DNA from: Streptomyces sp. NBC_00448
Lineage (GTDB): Bacteria > Actinomycetota > Actinomycetes > Streptomycetales > Streptomycetaceae
DNA: 64,000 bases
NCBI RefSeq assembly: GCF_036014115.1
Contig: NZ_CP107913.1
Coordinates: forward strand, 4,015,001 to 4,079,000
Reading direction: 5' to 3'
Part shown: positions 38,965-47,089 of the stretch, piece by piece
Layout: every line of letters begins with the position of its first letter
Position numbering within the stretch: position 1 is the first letter of the stretch
The notes under the pieces: generated by a model
What the model saw: only the letters and a program-made list of their open reading frames with translations
Database searches by the model: none
What the model was told of the DNA's origin: nothing
Translations under genes and position numbers: made by a program

Positions 38965-41430
38965 ATGGATACGGCAGAGCCGCGCACCCTCGCGGAGGAC
39001 CTGCGCGCACGTGACGACGACGCGCTGGCCCGCCTCCTGCGCGCCCGGCCCGACCTGCTCACCCCGGTCCCGAACGACCTCACCCAGCTCGCCACCCGCG
39101 CCGCCACCCGCGCGTCGGTGCTGCGCGCGCTGGACCAGGTCGACGCGTTCACCCGCCAGGTCGCGGAGGCGCTCGCGGTGGCCGCCGACCCGTGCCCGTA
39201 CGACGCGCTGCGCGTGCTGATGGCCGGCGCGGACCCGGCCGGGGGCGGCGCCGCCCCGCTCGGCGAGCCGCTGCCCGCCGACCTCGCCGCGGCGGTCACC
39301 GCCGCCCTGCCCGGCGCGGTGGAGCGGCTGCGCACCCGGGGCGTGGTGTGGGGCGGCGAGGACCGGCTGCGGCTGGTGCGCGCGGCCCGCGACGTGCTGG
39401 CGCCGTCGCCCGCGGTGGCGTCCGCGACCGGGCTCGGCCCGTCCGTCGGCGAGGCCACCTCGGGCATGTCGCCCGCCCGGCTCCAGGAGATCGTGGCCGA
39501 CGCGGGCCTGCCGGCCACCCACGACCCGGTGAGCGCCACCCGCGCGCTGGCCGAACTCTTCGCCGATCCGGCCGGGTTGGGCCCGCTGCTCGACTCCGCG
39601 CCCGAGGGCGTGCGCACCGTGCTCGACCGTCTGGTGTGGGGGCCGCCGTACGGCGAGGTGCGGGACGCGACCGCACCCGTACGGGCGAAGGACGCCTCGA
39701 CCGCCGTGCAGTGGCTGCTCGCCCGCGGCCTGCTGCTGCCCGCCGGACCGCACAACGTCGCGCTGCCCCGCGAGGCGGCGCTCGCGCTGCGCGGTGGCCG
39801 CGCGCACCGCTCCCCGCAGCCGGCGCCGCCGCCGATCGCCCCGGTGCCGCGCACCCCGCGCACCGTCGACCTCACCGCGGCCGGCCAGGCGCTGACCGCC
39901 GTACGCACCGTCGCCGAGCTGCTCGCCGCGTGGGAGACCGGCGGGCCGACCGTGCTGCGGGCCGGCGGGATCAGCGTGCGCGACCTCAAGCGGACCGCGG
40001 CGACCCTCGACCTGCCCGAGCCGCAGGCCGCCTTCTGGGTCGAACTCTCCTACGCCGCGGGGCTGGTGGCCGCGGACGGCGAGGTCGAGGAGGCGTACGC
40101 CCCGACCCCCGCGGCCGACGGATGGGCCCAACTCCCGTCCCAGCAGCAGTGGTCGGCGCTGGCCGCCGCCTGGCTGACCGCGACCCGCACCGCCGGGCTG
40201 GTCGGCAGCCGGGACCCGAAGGGGCGGGCGCTGGCCGCGCTCGGCCCCGACCTGGACCGCCCGCTCGCCCCCCAAGTACGGCGCGCCGCACTCGACTTGC
40301 TCGCCGAGCCACCGCCCGGCACCGCCGCGGACCGGGACGCGCTGCTGGCCCGGCTGCGCTGGGACCGCCCGCTGCGGCCGGGCGCCGACGCGCTGCGCAC
40401 CGACCTGCTCGACTGGACCCTCATGGACGCCGAGACACTGGGCGTCACCGGGCGGGGCGCGCTCGCCGCGCACGCCCGGCCGCTGCTGGCCGGCGACCCG
40501 GACGCGGCCGCCACCGCGCTCGCCCCGCTGCTGCCGGAACCGCTCGACCACGTGCTGCTCCAGGCCGACCTGACGGCCGTCGCCCCGGGTCCGCTGGTCG
40601 CGCCGCTCGCGGAGATGCTGGGCATGCTGGCCGACATCGAGTCCAAGGGCGGCGCCACGGTCTACCGCTTCACCCCCGAGTCGGTGCGGCGCGCCCTGGA
40701 CGCGGGCCGCAGCGCCGCCGAGTTGCAGTCCTTCCTGACCACCCACTCCCGTACGCCCGTGCCGCAGCCGCTGAGCTACCTCATCGACGACGTGGCGCGC
40801 CGGCACGGCGCGCTGCGGGTCGGCGTGGCCGCCGCGTACCTGCGCTGCGACGACGACGCCGTGCTCACCGAACTCCTCGCCGACCGCCGGGCAGGCGGTC
40901 TCGGGCTGCGCCGGCTCGCCCCGACCGTGCTGGCCGCGCAGGCCGACCCGGCCACCCTCCTGGAGCGGCTGCGCGCGATGGGCCTCGCCCCGGCCGCGGA
41001 ATCGCCCGACGGCGACGTCCTGATCACCCGCCCCGACGCCCGCCGCACCCCGCCGCGCACCCCGCCGCTGCCCGTCACCGACGGGCCTCCCGCGCCCGAC
41101 GACGCGCTGCTCGGCCTCGCGGTCAAGGCGATCCGGGCCGGCGACCGCGCCGCCACCGTCACCCGCAGCGCCCCCGCCGCCCACGACGGCGGCCTGCCCC
41201 GCACCCCCGCCGCCGACACCCTCGCCACCGTGCAGGCCGCCGCCCTCACCGGCGAGTCCCTCTGGATCGGCTACGTCAACGCCGAGGGCGCCGCCACCCA
41301 GCGCGTCATCGCCCCGCTCCGCGTCGAAGGCGGCTACGTCACGGCCTACGACCACACCGCCGACGAGAACCGCACCTTCGCCCTCCACCGCATCACCGGC
41401 GTCTCCACCCTGGCCGAAGACCCGTCCTGA
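38965..41430 (+). CDS. Helicase-associated (XPB/Ssl2 N-terminal-like) protein
   Basis: 821 residues without Walker motifs, so not a helicase itself. It begins MDTAEPRTLAEDLRARDDDALARLLRARPDLLTPVPNDLTQLA, the start of the actinobacterial helicase-associated family related to the N-terminal domain of XPB/Ssl2. Mid-protein winged-helix-like stretches (about 320-380 and 540-640) and the C-terminal GESLWIGYVNAEGAATQRVIAPLRVEGGYVTAYDH (WYL-like strand pattern) suggest nucleic-acid or regulator contact. A functional link to the XPB helicase at 47090-48748 is plausible; the intervening 5.6 kb holds the caspase operon and surface proteins. Confidence 0.8.
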   Translation: MDTAEPRTLAEDLRARDDDALARLLRARPDLLTPVPNDLTQLATRAATRASVLRALDQVDAFTRQVAEALAVAADPCPYDALRVLMAGADPAGGGAAPLGEPLPADLAAAVTAALPGAVERLRTRGVVWGGEDRLRLVRAARDVLAPSPAVASATGLGPSVGEATSGMSPARLQEIVADAGLPATHDPVSATRALAELFADPAGLGPLLDSAPEGVRTVLDRLVWGPPYGEVRDATAPVRAKDASTAVQWLLARGLLLPAGPHNVALPREAALALRGGRAHRSPQPAPPPIAPVPRTPRTVDLTAAGQALTAVRTVAELLAAWETGGPTVLRAGGISVRDLKRTAATLDLPEPQAAFWVELSYAAGLVAADGEVEEAYAPTPAADGWAQLPSQQQWSALAAAWLTATRTAGLVGSRDPKGRALAALGPDLDRPLAPQVRRAALDLLAEPPPGTAADRDALLARLRWDRPLRPGADALRTDLLDWTLMDAETLGVTGRGALAAHARPLLAGDPDAAATALAPLLPEPLDHVLLQADLTAVAPGPLVAPLAEMLGMLADIESKGGATVYRFTPESVRRALDAGRSAAELQSFLTTHSRTPVPQPLSYLIDDVARRHGALRVGVAAAYLRCDDDAVLTELLADRRAGGLGLRRLAPTVLAAQADPATLLERLRAMGLAPAAESPDGDVLITRPDARRTPPRTPPLPVTDGPPAPDDALLGLAVKAIRAGDRAATVTRSAPAAHDGGLPRTPAADTLATVQAAALTGESLWIGYVNAEGAATQRVIAPLRVEGGYVTAYDHTADENRTFALHRITGVSTLAEDPS

Positions 41431-41466
41431 TCCGGCCTGTTCCGACACCCGGCCGTTCCGAAACGG

Positions 41467-44148
41467 TCAGCTCGCCGTGCCGTCACCGTCGTCGAGTACG
41501 GAGCGCCGCAGGAGCGGGAAGTACGCCGAGCCGGGCGGCAGTTCCAAGCCGAGCGACACCGCGAGCTTCTTCGCCCGGCCGCCGAGCCGGACGGCGTAGC
41601 AGCGCAGCGCGTAAGCGGCGTCGTCGGGGAACCCCGCGCCGTGCAGCCCGGTGACCGTATCGCGCAGGTGGCCGATGTCGTCCCACGATCCCTCCTTGAT
41701 CACGACCCGGGCGGTGTCGTGCAGGCCCCTGCGGCGCAGGGACAGCGTCAGCTCCAGCCGCCGCGCGGAGCCGAACCACGCCCGCGCCGCCCGCCGGGCC
41801 GCGTACCGGACCGCTTCCTCCCGGCCGAGGGCCCGCAGGGCCGCCAGCGCCAGCGCCAGCCCGGAGGGAGACCGGAAGCGGTCGGCCACGGCCCCCAGAT
41901 CGCTCTTGTCCAGGGTCGGGACACGTCCGCCGGCCGAGATCCCGCGGTCGGACAAGTAGGCCCGCAGCGCGAGGGCTTCGGGGAACCCCCCGCGTTCCAT
42001 CCAGGCGAGCCGTGCGGCGAGATCCGCCGGAGCTCTGCGGGCGCCGTAGCCGAACAGCGCGAGGAGGTCCAGATGGCCTCCGGTTTCCCGCAGTTGTTCC
42101 AGCACCTCGGCGAACACCTCGTCCGACGCGGTGCCGAGCGAGGCGAACATCTCGTCGTAGCGCCCGTCCGCCAGGAACGGCTCTCTGAGCAACGAGAAGA
42201 TCCGCGCCGAGGCCGGTTCAGCCGCGATCACGGACAGCAGCCGGTCACGGTCACGGGTTCGGCCCCGCTCCTCCAACCGCTCCAGCAGCCGCGCGACGTC
42301 CTGTGAGGGCCCCCGGCCGATCTCGTCGAGCAGGGCGTTGGCGTCCACGGGGCGGCCCATCTCGCGCAGGCTGTCGATGAAGTCCACCGCGGCCTCGATC
42401 GGGCCGGTGCGGGTCGCCATCGACAACAGCAGGACGGGGTCCTCACCCCGGCCCTGCCGGTACAGCGTCTCGGCGAGTGCGGTCAGGTCCGCCGGAGACA
42501 ACGCGGCGGCGCATCGCCGCAGCACGGTCGAGGCGTCGGGGCCGAGTCCCGCCGAACGCAGTTCCGCGCAGAGTTCGGCGATGGCCCGCAGATCGGGAAG
42601 CACCAGCGACGCTGACGGGGGAACGGCGCCGGCGATCCACCGTTCGAGGATCGTGGCGGGGCCGTCCTCGTGTTCCGCCTCGTGCATCTTCTGCAGGAGC
42701 TGCACGAATGCGGGCACGGGACGCCGTATCACCGTCTCCTGGGTCCGCAGGTAGAGCGCGAACGCCCGGTCCTGCTGGCCGATGGCCAGGAGGGCGTCGG
42801 CCAGGCGTCCTGATTCCTCCGGGGAGTCCGTGGTGGCGGCCGTGAGGACCCGGTCGGCCTCCGGCTCGAGACCGGCGGACCAGAGCGCTCCTGCCAGTTC
42901 GAGGACGTCGTCGGTGCTGCTCAGACGCTCGGTCCGCAGGGACAGCAGGCGGTCCGCCTCGGCCGAACGGCCGCTGGAGCGCAGGGCCTTGTAGGTGGCC
43001 GCGACGACGTCGACGGATTGGCCGGCGGCATGGCGCAGGACGCGTGCGGCGTCCGCCGGCTCGTCATCGACGGCGTACAGGGCGTCGAGGTAGTCGGCGA
43101 CGGCCTGCGGGCCGCGTTCGGGCAAGGCCGCGGTCACCACACCGGAGGCGGCCCGGTCGTCCGCCGCGCTCAAAAGCGCCGCCAGGGCGGCCACTTCCTG
43201 GACCGGACGGCGCGCCGCCCATTCCCGCAGCAGCGCGTCGGCGGCAGCAGCGCCGTCCGCGGTCCTCGACCTCGCGACCTCCTGGACGAGTTCGCGTGGC
43301 GTCCGGGCCGGCCCGGACGCCACGTCGGGGGTTTTGGACGGGCTCGTGCCCTGCTCCTGGGCGTCCACCGGTGTGTTCTCCGCCAGGTGCCGGTTCCTGG
43401 CGAAGACGAGGGTGCGGCCGGTGTTGCTGAGCCGCTGCTGCGGCAACGGGCGTCCCTTGGCTCGCAGTTCGCCGTACAGGTGCTCGTAGACGTGGGTGGC
43501 TTCGATCAGTTCGCCGGCGTCGGGCAGGCCGCTCTCCAGCAGACGGATCAGCTCTCCGGTGAACGCCGTGTACGTCTCGCCGGGCGGCGACTGCGACTGC
43601 CGGGTCGCGGAGCTCGCGGTGAGGAGGTAGGAGCCCGCGATGCGCGTCTGCTCGGCCATCCGCACCGCCCGGCCGGCGCCGCCCATGCCCCCCTCGAAGG
43701 CCCGCCCGCCGTAGCAGCAGTCCAGGATCACGACCCGGTTGACGTCGCGCCGGGTACTGAGCACCTCGCCTCGTACGGCGTCGAAGTCCAGTGCGGTGTA
43801 GACCCGTTCGGGATCGGTGCCGGGCAGGGCGAGCAGAAGGCCGTTGACGTCCGGATGGGCCAGACCGTGCCCGGCGAAGTAGACCAGCAGCGTGTCCTCG
43901 GCCTTGCGCGCCGCGTCGTGGATCGCGTCGAGGACCTCCTCCCGGGATTCCGGCTGCGGCAGCCGTACGCAGTTCCCTTGCGGCAGGCCCCAGATCGTGG
44001 CGTCGGTGAACAACTCGGCCAGCCTGCCGAGGTTGTTCGCGACCGCGGGCAGTTCGTCGAGGGAGGCATGGTCGTACGACGCGGCTCCGACGAGGACCGC
44101 GTACGAGCGGTGCGGATCGGCGAGTTCCCTGTCCCCGTGGGTGGCCAT
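41467..44148 (-). CDS. Caspase-family protease, EACC1-associated type
   Basis: 893-residue cytoplasmic protein. Residues 1-250 form a caspase (peptidase C14) domain: SYAVLVGAASYDH opens it, catalytic His94 lies in YFAGHG, and catalytic Cys145 in ILDCCYGG. From about 280 to 870 the chain consists of Leu/Ala/Arg-rich helical hairpins with TPR/PPR-like spacing (SGRSAEADRLLSLRTERL, SAGLEPEADRVLTAATTD, SGLGPDASTVLRRCAAAL), a scaffold likely to sense or hold a partner. It follows the EACC1 gene by 5 nt. In Streptomyces-type conflict systems described by Aravind and colleagues, EACC1 is encoded beside such proteases, which are proposed to kill or arrest the cell on activation. The trigger and substrate here are unknown. 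Confidence 0.9.
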   Translation of the reverse strand: MATHGDRELADPHRSYAVLVGAASYDHASLDELPAVANNLGRLAELFTDATIWGLPQGNCVRLPQPESREEVLDAIHDAARKAEDTLLVYFAGHGLAHPDVNGLLLALPGTDPERVYTALDFDAVRGEVLSTRRDVNRVVILDCCYGGRAFEGGMGGAGRAVRMAEQTRIAGSYLLTASSATRQSQSPPGETYTAFTGELIRLLESGLPDAGELIEATHVYEHLYGELRAKGRPLPQQRLSNTGRTLVFARNRHLAENTPVDAQEQGTSPSKTPDVASGPARTPRELVQEVARSRTADGAAAADALLREWAARRPVQEVAALAALLSAADDRAASGVVTAALPERGPQAVADYLDALYAVDDEPADAARVLRHAAGQSVDVVAATYKALRSSGRSAEADRLLSLRTERLSSTDDVLELAGALWSAGLEPEADRVLTAATTDSPEESGRLADALLAIGQQDRAFALYLRTQETVIRRPVPAFVQLLQKMHEAEHEDGPATILERWIAGAVPPSASLVLPDLRAIAELCAELRSAGLGPDASTVLRRCAAALSPADLTALAETLYRQGRGEDPVLLLSMATRTGPIEAAVDFIDSLREMGRPVDANALLDEIGRGPSQDVARLLERLEERGRTRDRDRLLSVIAAEPASARIFSLLREPFLADGRYDEMFASLGTASDEVFAEVLEQLRETGGHLDLLALFGYGARRAPADLAARLAWMERGGFPEALALRAYLSDRGISAGGRVPTLDKSDLGAVADRFRSPSGLALALAALRALGREEAVRYAARRAARAWFGSARRLELTLSLRRRGLHDTARVVIKEGSWDDIGHLRDTVTGLHGAGFPDDAAYALRCYAVRLGGRAKKLAVSLGLELPPGSAYFPLLRRSVLDDGDGTAS

Positions 44149-44153
44149 GCGGG

Positions 44154-44564
44154 CTACTCAGGGGCCTGGCCGTCAGGGTCGGGCGCGGGCGGGTCGGGGG
44201 CGGGAGGTGGTTCCGGCAGCGCCGCGAGCACCGCCAGGACCCGGCGCACCTCGTCGTCGGTGCCGTTCTCCACGGTGACGGACAGGCCGTCCGAGGCGCG
44301 GGCGAAGGTGAATCCCGCGCCGCGCCCGCCGCCGGCTCGCGAGCGGCGCCAGGAGACGTACTGCATCGCCAGGCTCGCGATGGTCGTCGACTCGGCGAGG
44401 ACGACCTGGATGACCTCCAGGGCTCCCATCGCCCCGGGGCAACCGGTGGCGGAGTTCTCCAGACGGACCGACTCCGGCCCGTCCTGGTCGTCCCTCAGCC
44501 AGCGGAAGAAGTCGTGCAAGGCAGGAACGTCGTCGTCGTTCGTCGCCCGGATCTCCACCTGCAT
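44154..44564 (-). CDS. Effector-associated constant component EACC1
   Basis: 136-residue protein. ATG 44564 is set by GGAGGCGGAGAG, with GGAG 8 nt upstream. Family traits: an opening strand with charged start (MQVEIRATNDDDVPALHDFFRWLRDD), a centre GCPGAMGALEVIQVVLAESTTIASLAMQYVSWRRSR, and a C-terminal strand-helix FARASDGLSVTVENGTDDEVRRVLAVLAAL. The Pro/Asp tail is disordered. EACC1 is thought to be the invariant adaptor of effector systems, pairing with caspase, trypsin-like or other effectors. It leads the two-gene operon with the caspase. No transmembrane helix is certain, though the 60-80 region is fairly hydrophobic. Confidence 0.82.
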   Translation of the reverse strand: MQVEIRATNDDDVPALHDFFRWLRDDQDGPESVRLENSATGCPGAMGALEVIQVVLAESTTIASLAMQYVSWRRSRAGGGRGAGFTFARASDGLSVTVENGTDDEVRRVLAVLAALPEPPPAPDPPAPDPDGQAPE

Positions 44565-44726
44565 ATGGAACTCTCCGCCTCCTGGCACACCGCATGGCCC
44601 CTGGCCCGCCCAGCTCGAAGTGATGGTGCCACAGGGGCGCAGGGGGTGCACACGTGCTCGCCATAGGGGAACGCTCCGCTCCGGTACGGCGCACCCGCAC
44701 CCGCACCGCCCGGCGGCGGTACCCGG

Positions 44727-45629
44727 TCAGCGCTCGGGATCGGCGGGGGTGGGGTCCGGAGCCTTGCCGATGCCGTAGCGGTGGTACCAGTGGGGGCGGC
44801 GGGGGTGGAGGGCGCGGCCGAGGCGGAGGCCGAGGGCGAGGTAACCGAGCAGGGAGCCGGCGGTGTTGAGGATGACGTCGTCGATGTCGAACGCGCGGCC
44901 CTCCACGATCGCTCCCTGGGTGGTCTCGACCATGAGCATCACGAGGGCGGTGACGACGACGACCCGGATCAGCCCGCGGGTGCGCGGGAAGAGGGTGGGC
45001 AGCAGGATGCCGAAGGGCACGCCGAGCAGGATGTTGCCGCCGATCTGCTTGACGGTGTCGCGGGTGTCCGGCTGGTCGAGGTAGGCCCGGATCGACGCGC
45101 CCGGCCTCAGGTTGGTGTGCACGAGGGCGTCCGAGGCGGGCGACGGCACGAGGGTCACCCGGGCCAGCGCCACCGCGAAGGCCACCATCGCGACCACGAG
45201 CACCGCGAGCACCAGCGCCCGGGCCGCCAGCGCGACGGCGGAACGGCGCTGGAGCAGCGGGGCGGGCGGGGTGTCGCGGCGCGCGGCGGACTTGGCGGAG
45301 TTGGTGGGCCCTGCCGCCTTGGCCGGCTTCGCCGTCCTGACCGACTTCGCCGACTTCGCCGGTACGTCGCCGCCGGAGCGCGGCCACCAACCGGGCAGCG
45401 TACGGCGGGACTTCGGCGCCTGGCCGGCCGCGGCCTTGCGGGGCCTCCCGGCCGCCTGCTTCGGCGAAGAGCCCGGCTTGCGCGCGGACTTGGGCTTCGG
45501 CCCCTGCTTCGACTTGGGCTTCGGCTTCGGAACGGACTTGGGCGCGGCCTTCCGCGCCGCCCCCGGTGTGGCCGCCCCGCTCGACCCGGAGGACGGGCCG
45601 GCACGGAAGGGCGGGACTCGTAGCGCCAT
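44727..45629 (-). CDS. VanZ-family membrane protein with basic N-terminal extension
   Basis: 300 residues. The VanZ-like part (about 130-275) has four hydrophobic segments with NILLGVPFGILLPTLFPRTRG and VETTQGAIVEGRAFDIDDVILNTAGSLLGY, the family signature; VanZ proteins affect cell-wall drug sensitivity. The first ~125 residues are a Lys/Pro/Ala/Ser-rich tail resembling histone H1 C-termini, not usual for VanZ. It could bind nucleic acid or anionic wall polymers from the cytoplasmic side. ATG 45629 gives the whole extension; a later start is possible. Confidence 0.85.
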   Translation of the reverse strand: MALRVPPFRAGPSSGSSGAATPGAARKAAPKSVPKPKPKSKQGPKPKSARKPGSSPKQAAGRPRKAAAGQAPKSRRTLPGWWPRSGGDVPAKSAKSVRTAKPAKAAGPTNSAKSAARRDTPPAPLLQRRSAVALAARALVLAVLVVAMVAFAVALARVTLVPSPASDALVHTNLRPGASIRAYLDQPDTRDTVKQIGGNILLGVPFGILLPTLFPRTRGLIRVVVVTALVMLMVETTQGAIVEGRAFDIDDVILNTAGSLLGYLALGLRLGRALHPRRPHWYHRYGIGKAPDPTPADPER

Positions 45630-45764
45630 GGAACGCGGCCCCCTCGAATAGGCACTGTCCCTGCGGCGCTTACCCCCGACCGGCCGCCGTACGCCGTGGG
45701 AAGGCGTGCGGCGGCCGGACCGGCGGCGGTCGTACGGATCATACGAACGGTCATACGCGAGGCG

Positions 45765-46901
45765 TCAGTTGTGGCGCCCGCGCCTGCGGCTGAACACCAC
45801 CAGCGCACCGCCGGCGCCCAGCACCCCGACGGCCGCCGCGGCGGCCCACTCGACCTGGGCCGACGCACCGGTGTGCGGAAGGCTCGGCGGGGTCGAGGTG
45901 GGCGTGGTCGGCGTCGTGGGCGGGGTGGTCGGCGGGTGGCTGGGGTGGTGCGACGGGTGGTGACTCGGGTGATGGGACGGGTGGTGGCTCGGGTGGTGCG
46001 ACGGGTGGTGCGACGGCGGAGTCGTGGGAGGGGTGGTCGGAGGTGTCGTGGGGGGCGTCGTGGGCGGCTTCGTCGGAGGGGTCGTCGGCGGCTTGGTGGG
46101 CGGCGTCGTCGGCGGGTGGCTGGGGTGGTGGGACGGGTGGTGGGACGGGTGGTGGGACGGGTGATGGCTCGGGTGGTGCGAGGGGTGGTGGGACGGGTGG
46201 TGGGACGGCGGCGCGGTCGGGGGCTTGGTGGGCGGAGTGGTCGGAGGCTTGGTCGGAGGTGTCGTGGGCGGAGTCGTGGGCGGGCAGCTGGTGCTGTGGC
46301 TGGGCGACGGGCTCACGCTCGGCCACGTGTCCCCGTAGCCCGGGGCCGTGGAGCCGTACCCGTCGTCGGGCGTCGTGGAGCCGTACCCGTCATCCGGCGC
46401 CGTGGAGCCATATCCGTCGTCGGGCGCCGTGGAGCCATACCCGTCGGGCGCCGTGGAGCTGTCCCCGTCAGGCACCGTGGTGTGCTGTTCGGCAGGCGGC
46501 GCGCTGGAGGGGACAGCGCTGGAGGGAGCCGCACTGGAGGGGGCGGAACTGGAAGGGGCGGAGCTGGAGGGTGCCGCGCTGGAGGGCGCCGCACTGTTCG
46601 GCCGCTGGCTGTCGTTCGGCCACGACGCGTTGTCGCCGCTGGGCGACGACGACGGCGCGGCAGTGTTCGGCGGCCACTCGCTGCCGTTCGGCCAGGACGT
46701 GTCCGACGGAGCGGCGGCGGTCCCGAGCGCGGCGGTCGTCCCGCCGTCGTCCGAGGTGGCGGCACCGGCCGGCGAGCCGGGCAGCAGCAGGCCGGCCGCG
46801 GCCATGACTGCCGCGCCGACGACTGCCGTGGACGCCGCGGCGGCACGGAACGGCCCCCGGCGGCGCGGCGCGGTGGGGGGATTCGTCTGCTGGTGATCCA
46901 T
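45765..46901 (-). CDS. LPXTG-type cell-wall surface protein with His-Pro repeats
   Basis: 378 residues from ATG 46901 (ATG 46916 also possible; neither has a ribosome site). Signal peptide: basic start, hydrophobic core AAAASTAVVGAAVMAAAGLLL, cleavage near AGA. The body is entirely low complexity: a Ser/Ala/Pro block with APSSS repeats, four to five YGSTAPDDG-like repeats, Thr-Pro-Pro blocks, and two arrays of Ser-His-His-Pro (about seven and six units). The C-terminus has the sorting signal SLPHTG, a membrane helix and RRRGRHN, so a sortase should attach it to peptidoglycan. The His arrays suggest metal binding. No globular domain is present, so it is probably a wall-spanning stalk or metal-collecting polymer. 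Confidence 0.85.
   Translation of the reverse strand: MDHQQTNPPTAPRRRGPFRAAAASTAVVGAAVMAAAGLLLPGSPAGAATSDDGGTTAALGTAAAPSDTSWPNGSEWPPNTAAPSSSPSGDNASWPNDSQRPNSAAPSSAAPSSSAPSSSAPSSAAPSSAVPSSAPPAEQHTTVPDGDSSTAPDGYGSTAPDDGYGSTAPDDGYGSTTPDDGYGSTAPGYGDTWPSVSPSPSHSTSCPPTTPPTTPPTKPPTTPPTKPPTAPPSHHPSHHPSHHPSHHPSHHPSHHPSHHPSHPPTTPPTKPPTTPPTKPPTTPPTTPPTTPPTTPPSHHPSHHPSHHPSHHPSHHPSHHPSHPPTTPPTTPTTPTSTPPSLPHTGASAQVEWAAAAAVGVLGAGGALVVFSRRRGRHN
45930..46215. repeat. Coding tandem arrays for Ser-His-His-Pro and Thr-Pro-Pro
   Basis: Two clusters (about 45933-46015 and 46110-46206) of 12-bp units reading GGGTGGTGGGAC or close variants on the plus strand, separated by Thr-Pro-Pro repeats. The extreme G/C strand bias makes slippage likely. 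Confidence 0.8.
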
Positions 46902-47089
46902 GGGGGCAGAAAACATCAAATACGACTGTTCATCTTGTATGCGGAGCACATGCCACGCGCAGATTCCCCTGTCCGGACGCACGCCCCCGCCTCACCCCGC
47001 CTCACCCCCGCCCCCTCCCGCCGCGCTCCGACCGAACCGCGCGGCGAAGTACAGTTGTCTGTTCGCCCGCCACCCGTCGGAGGCCCCCC

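Noticed and set aside
38335-41448. 1037-codon frame antisense to the helicase-associated gene
   Set aside because: No motif, and it runs through the divergent promoter into the neighbouring gene.
45920-46260. Regular 12-bp repeats mistaken for a CRISPR array
   Set aside because: Units are directly adjacent without spacers, encode Ser-His-His-Pro and Thr-Pro-Pro in frame, and no cas gene is present.
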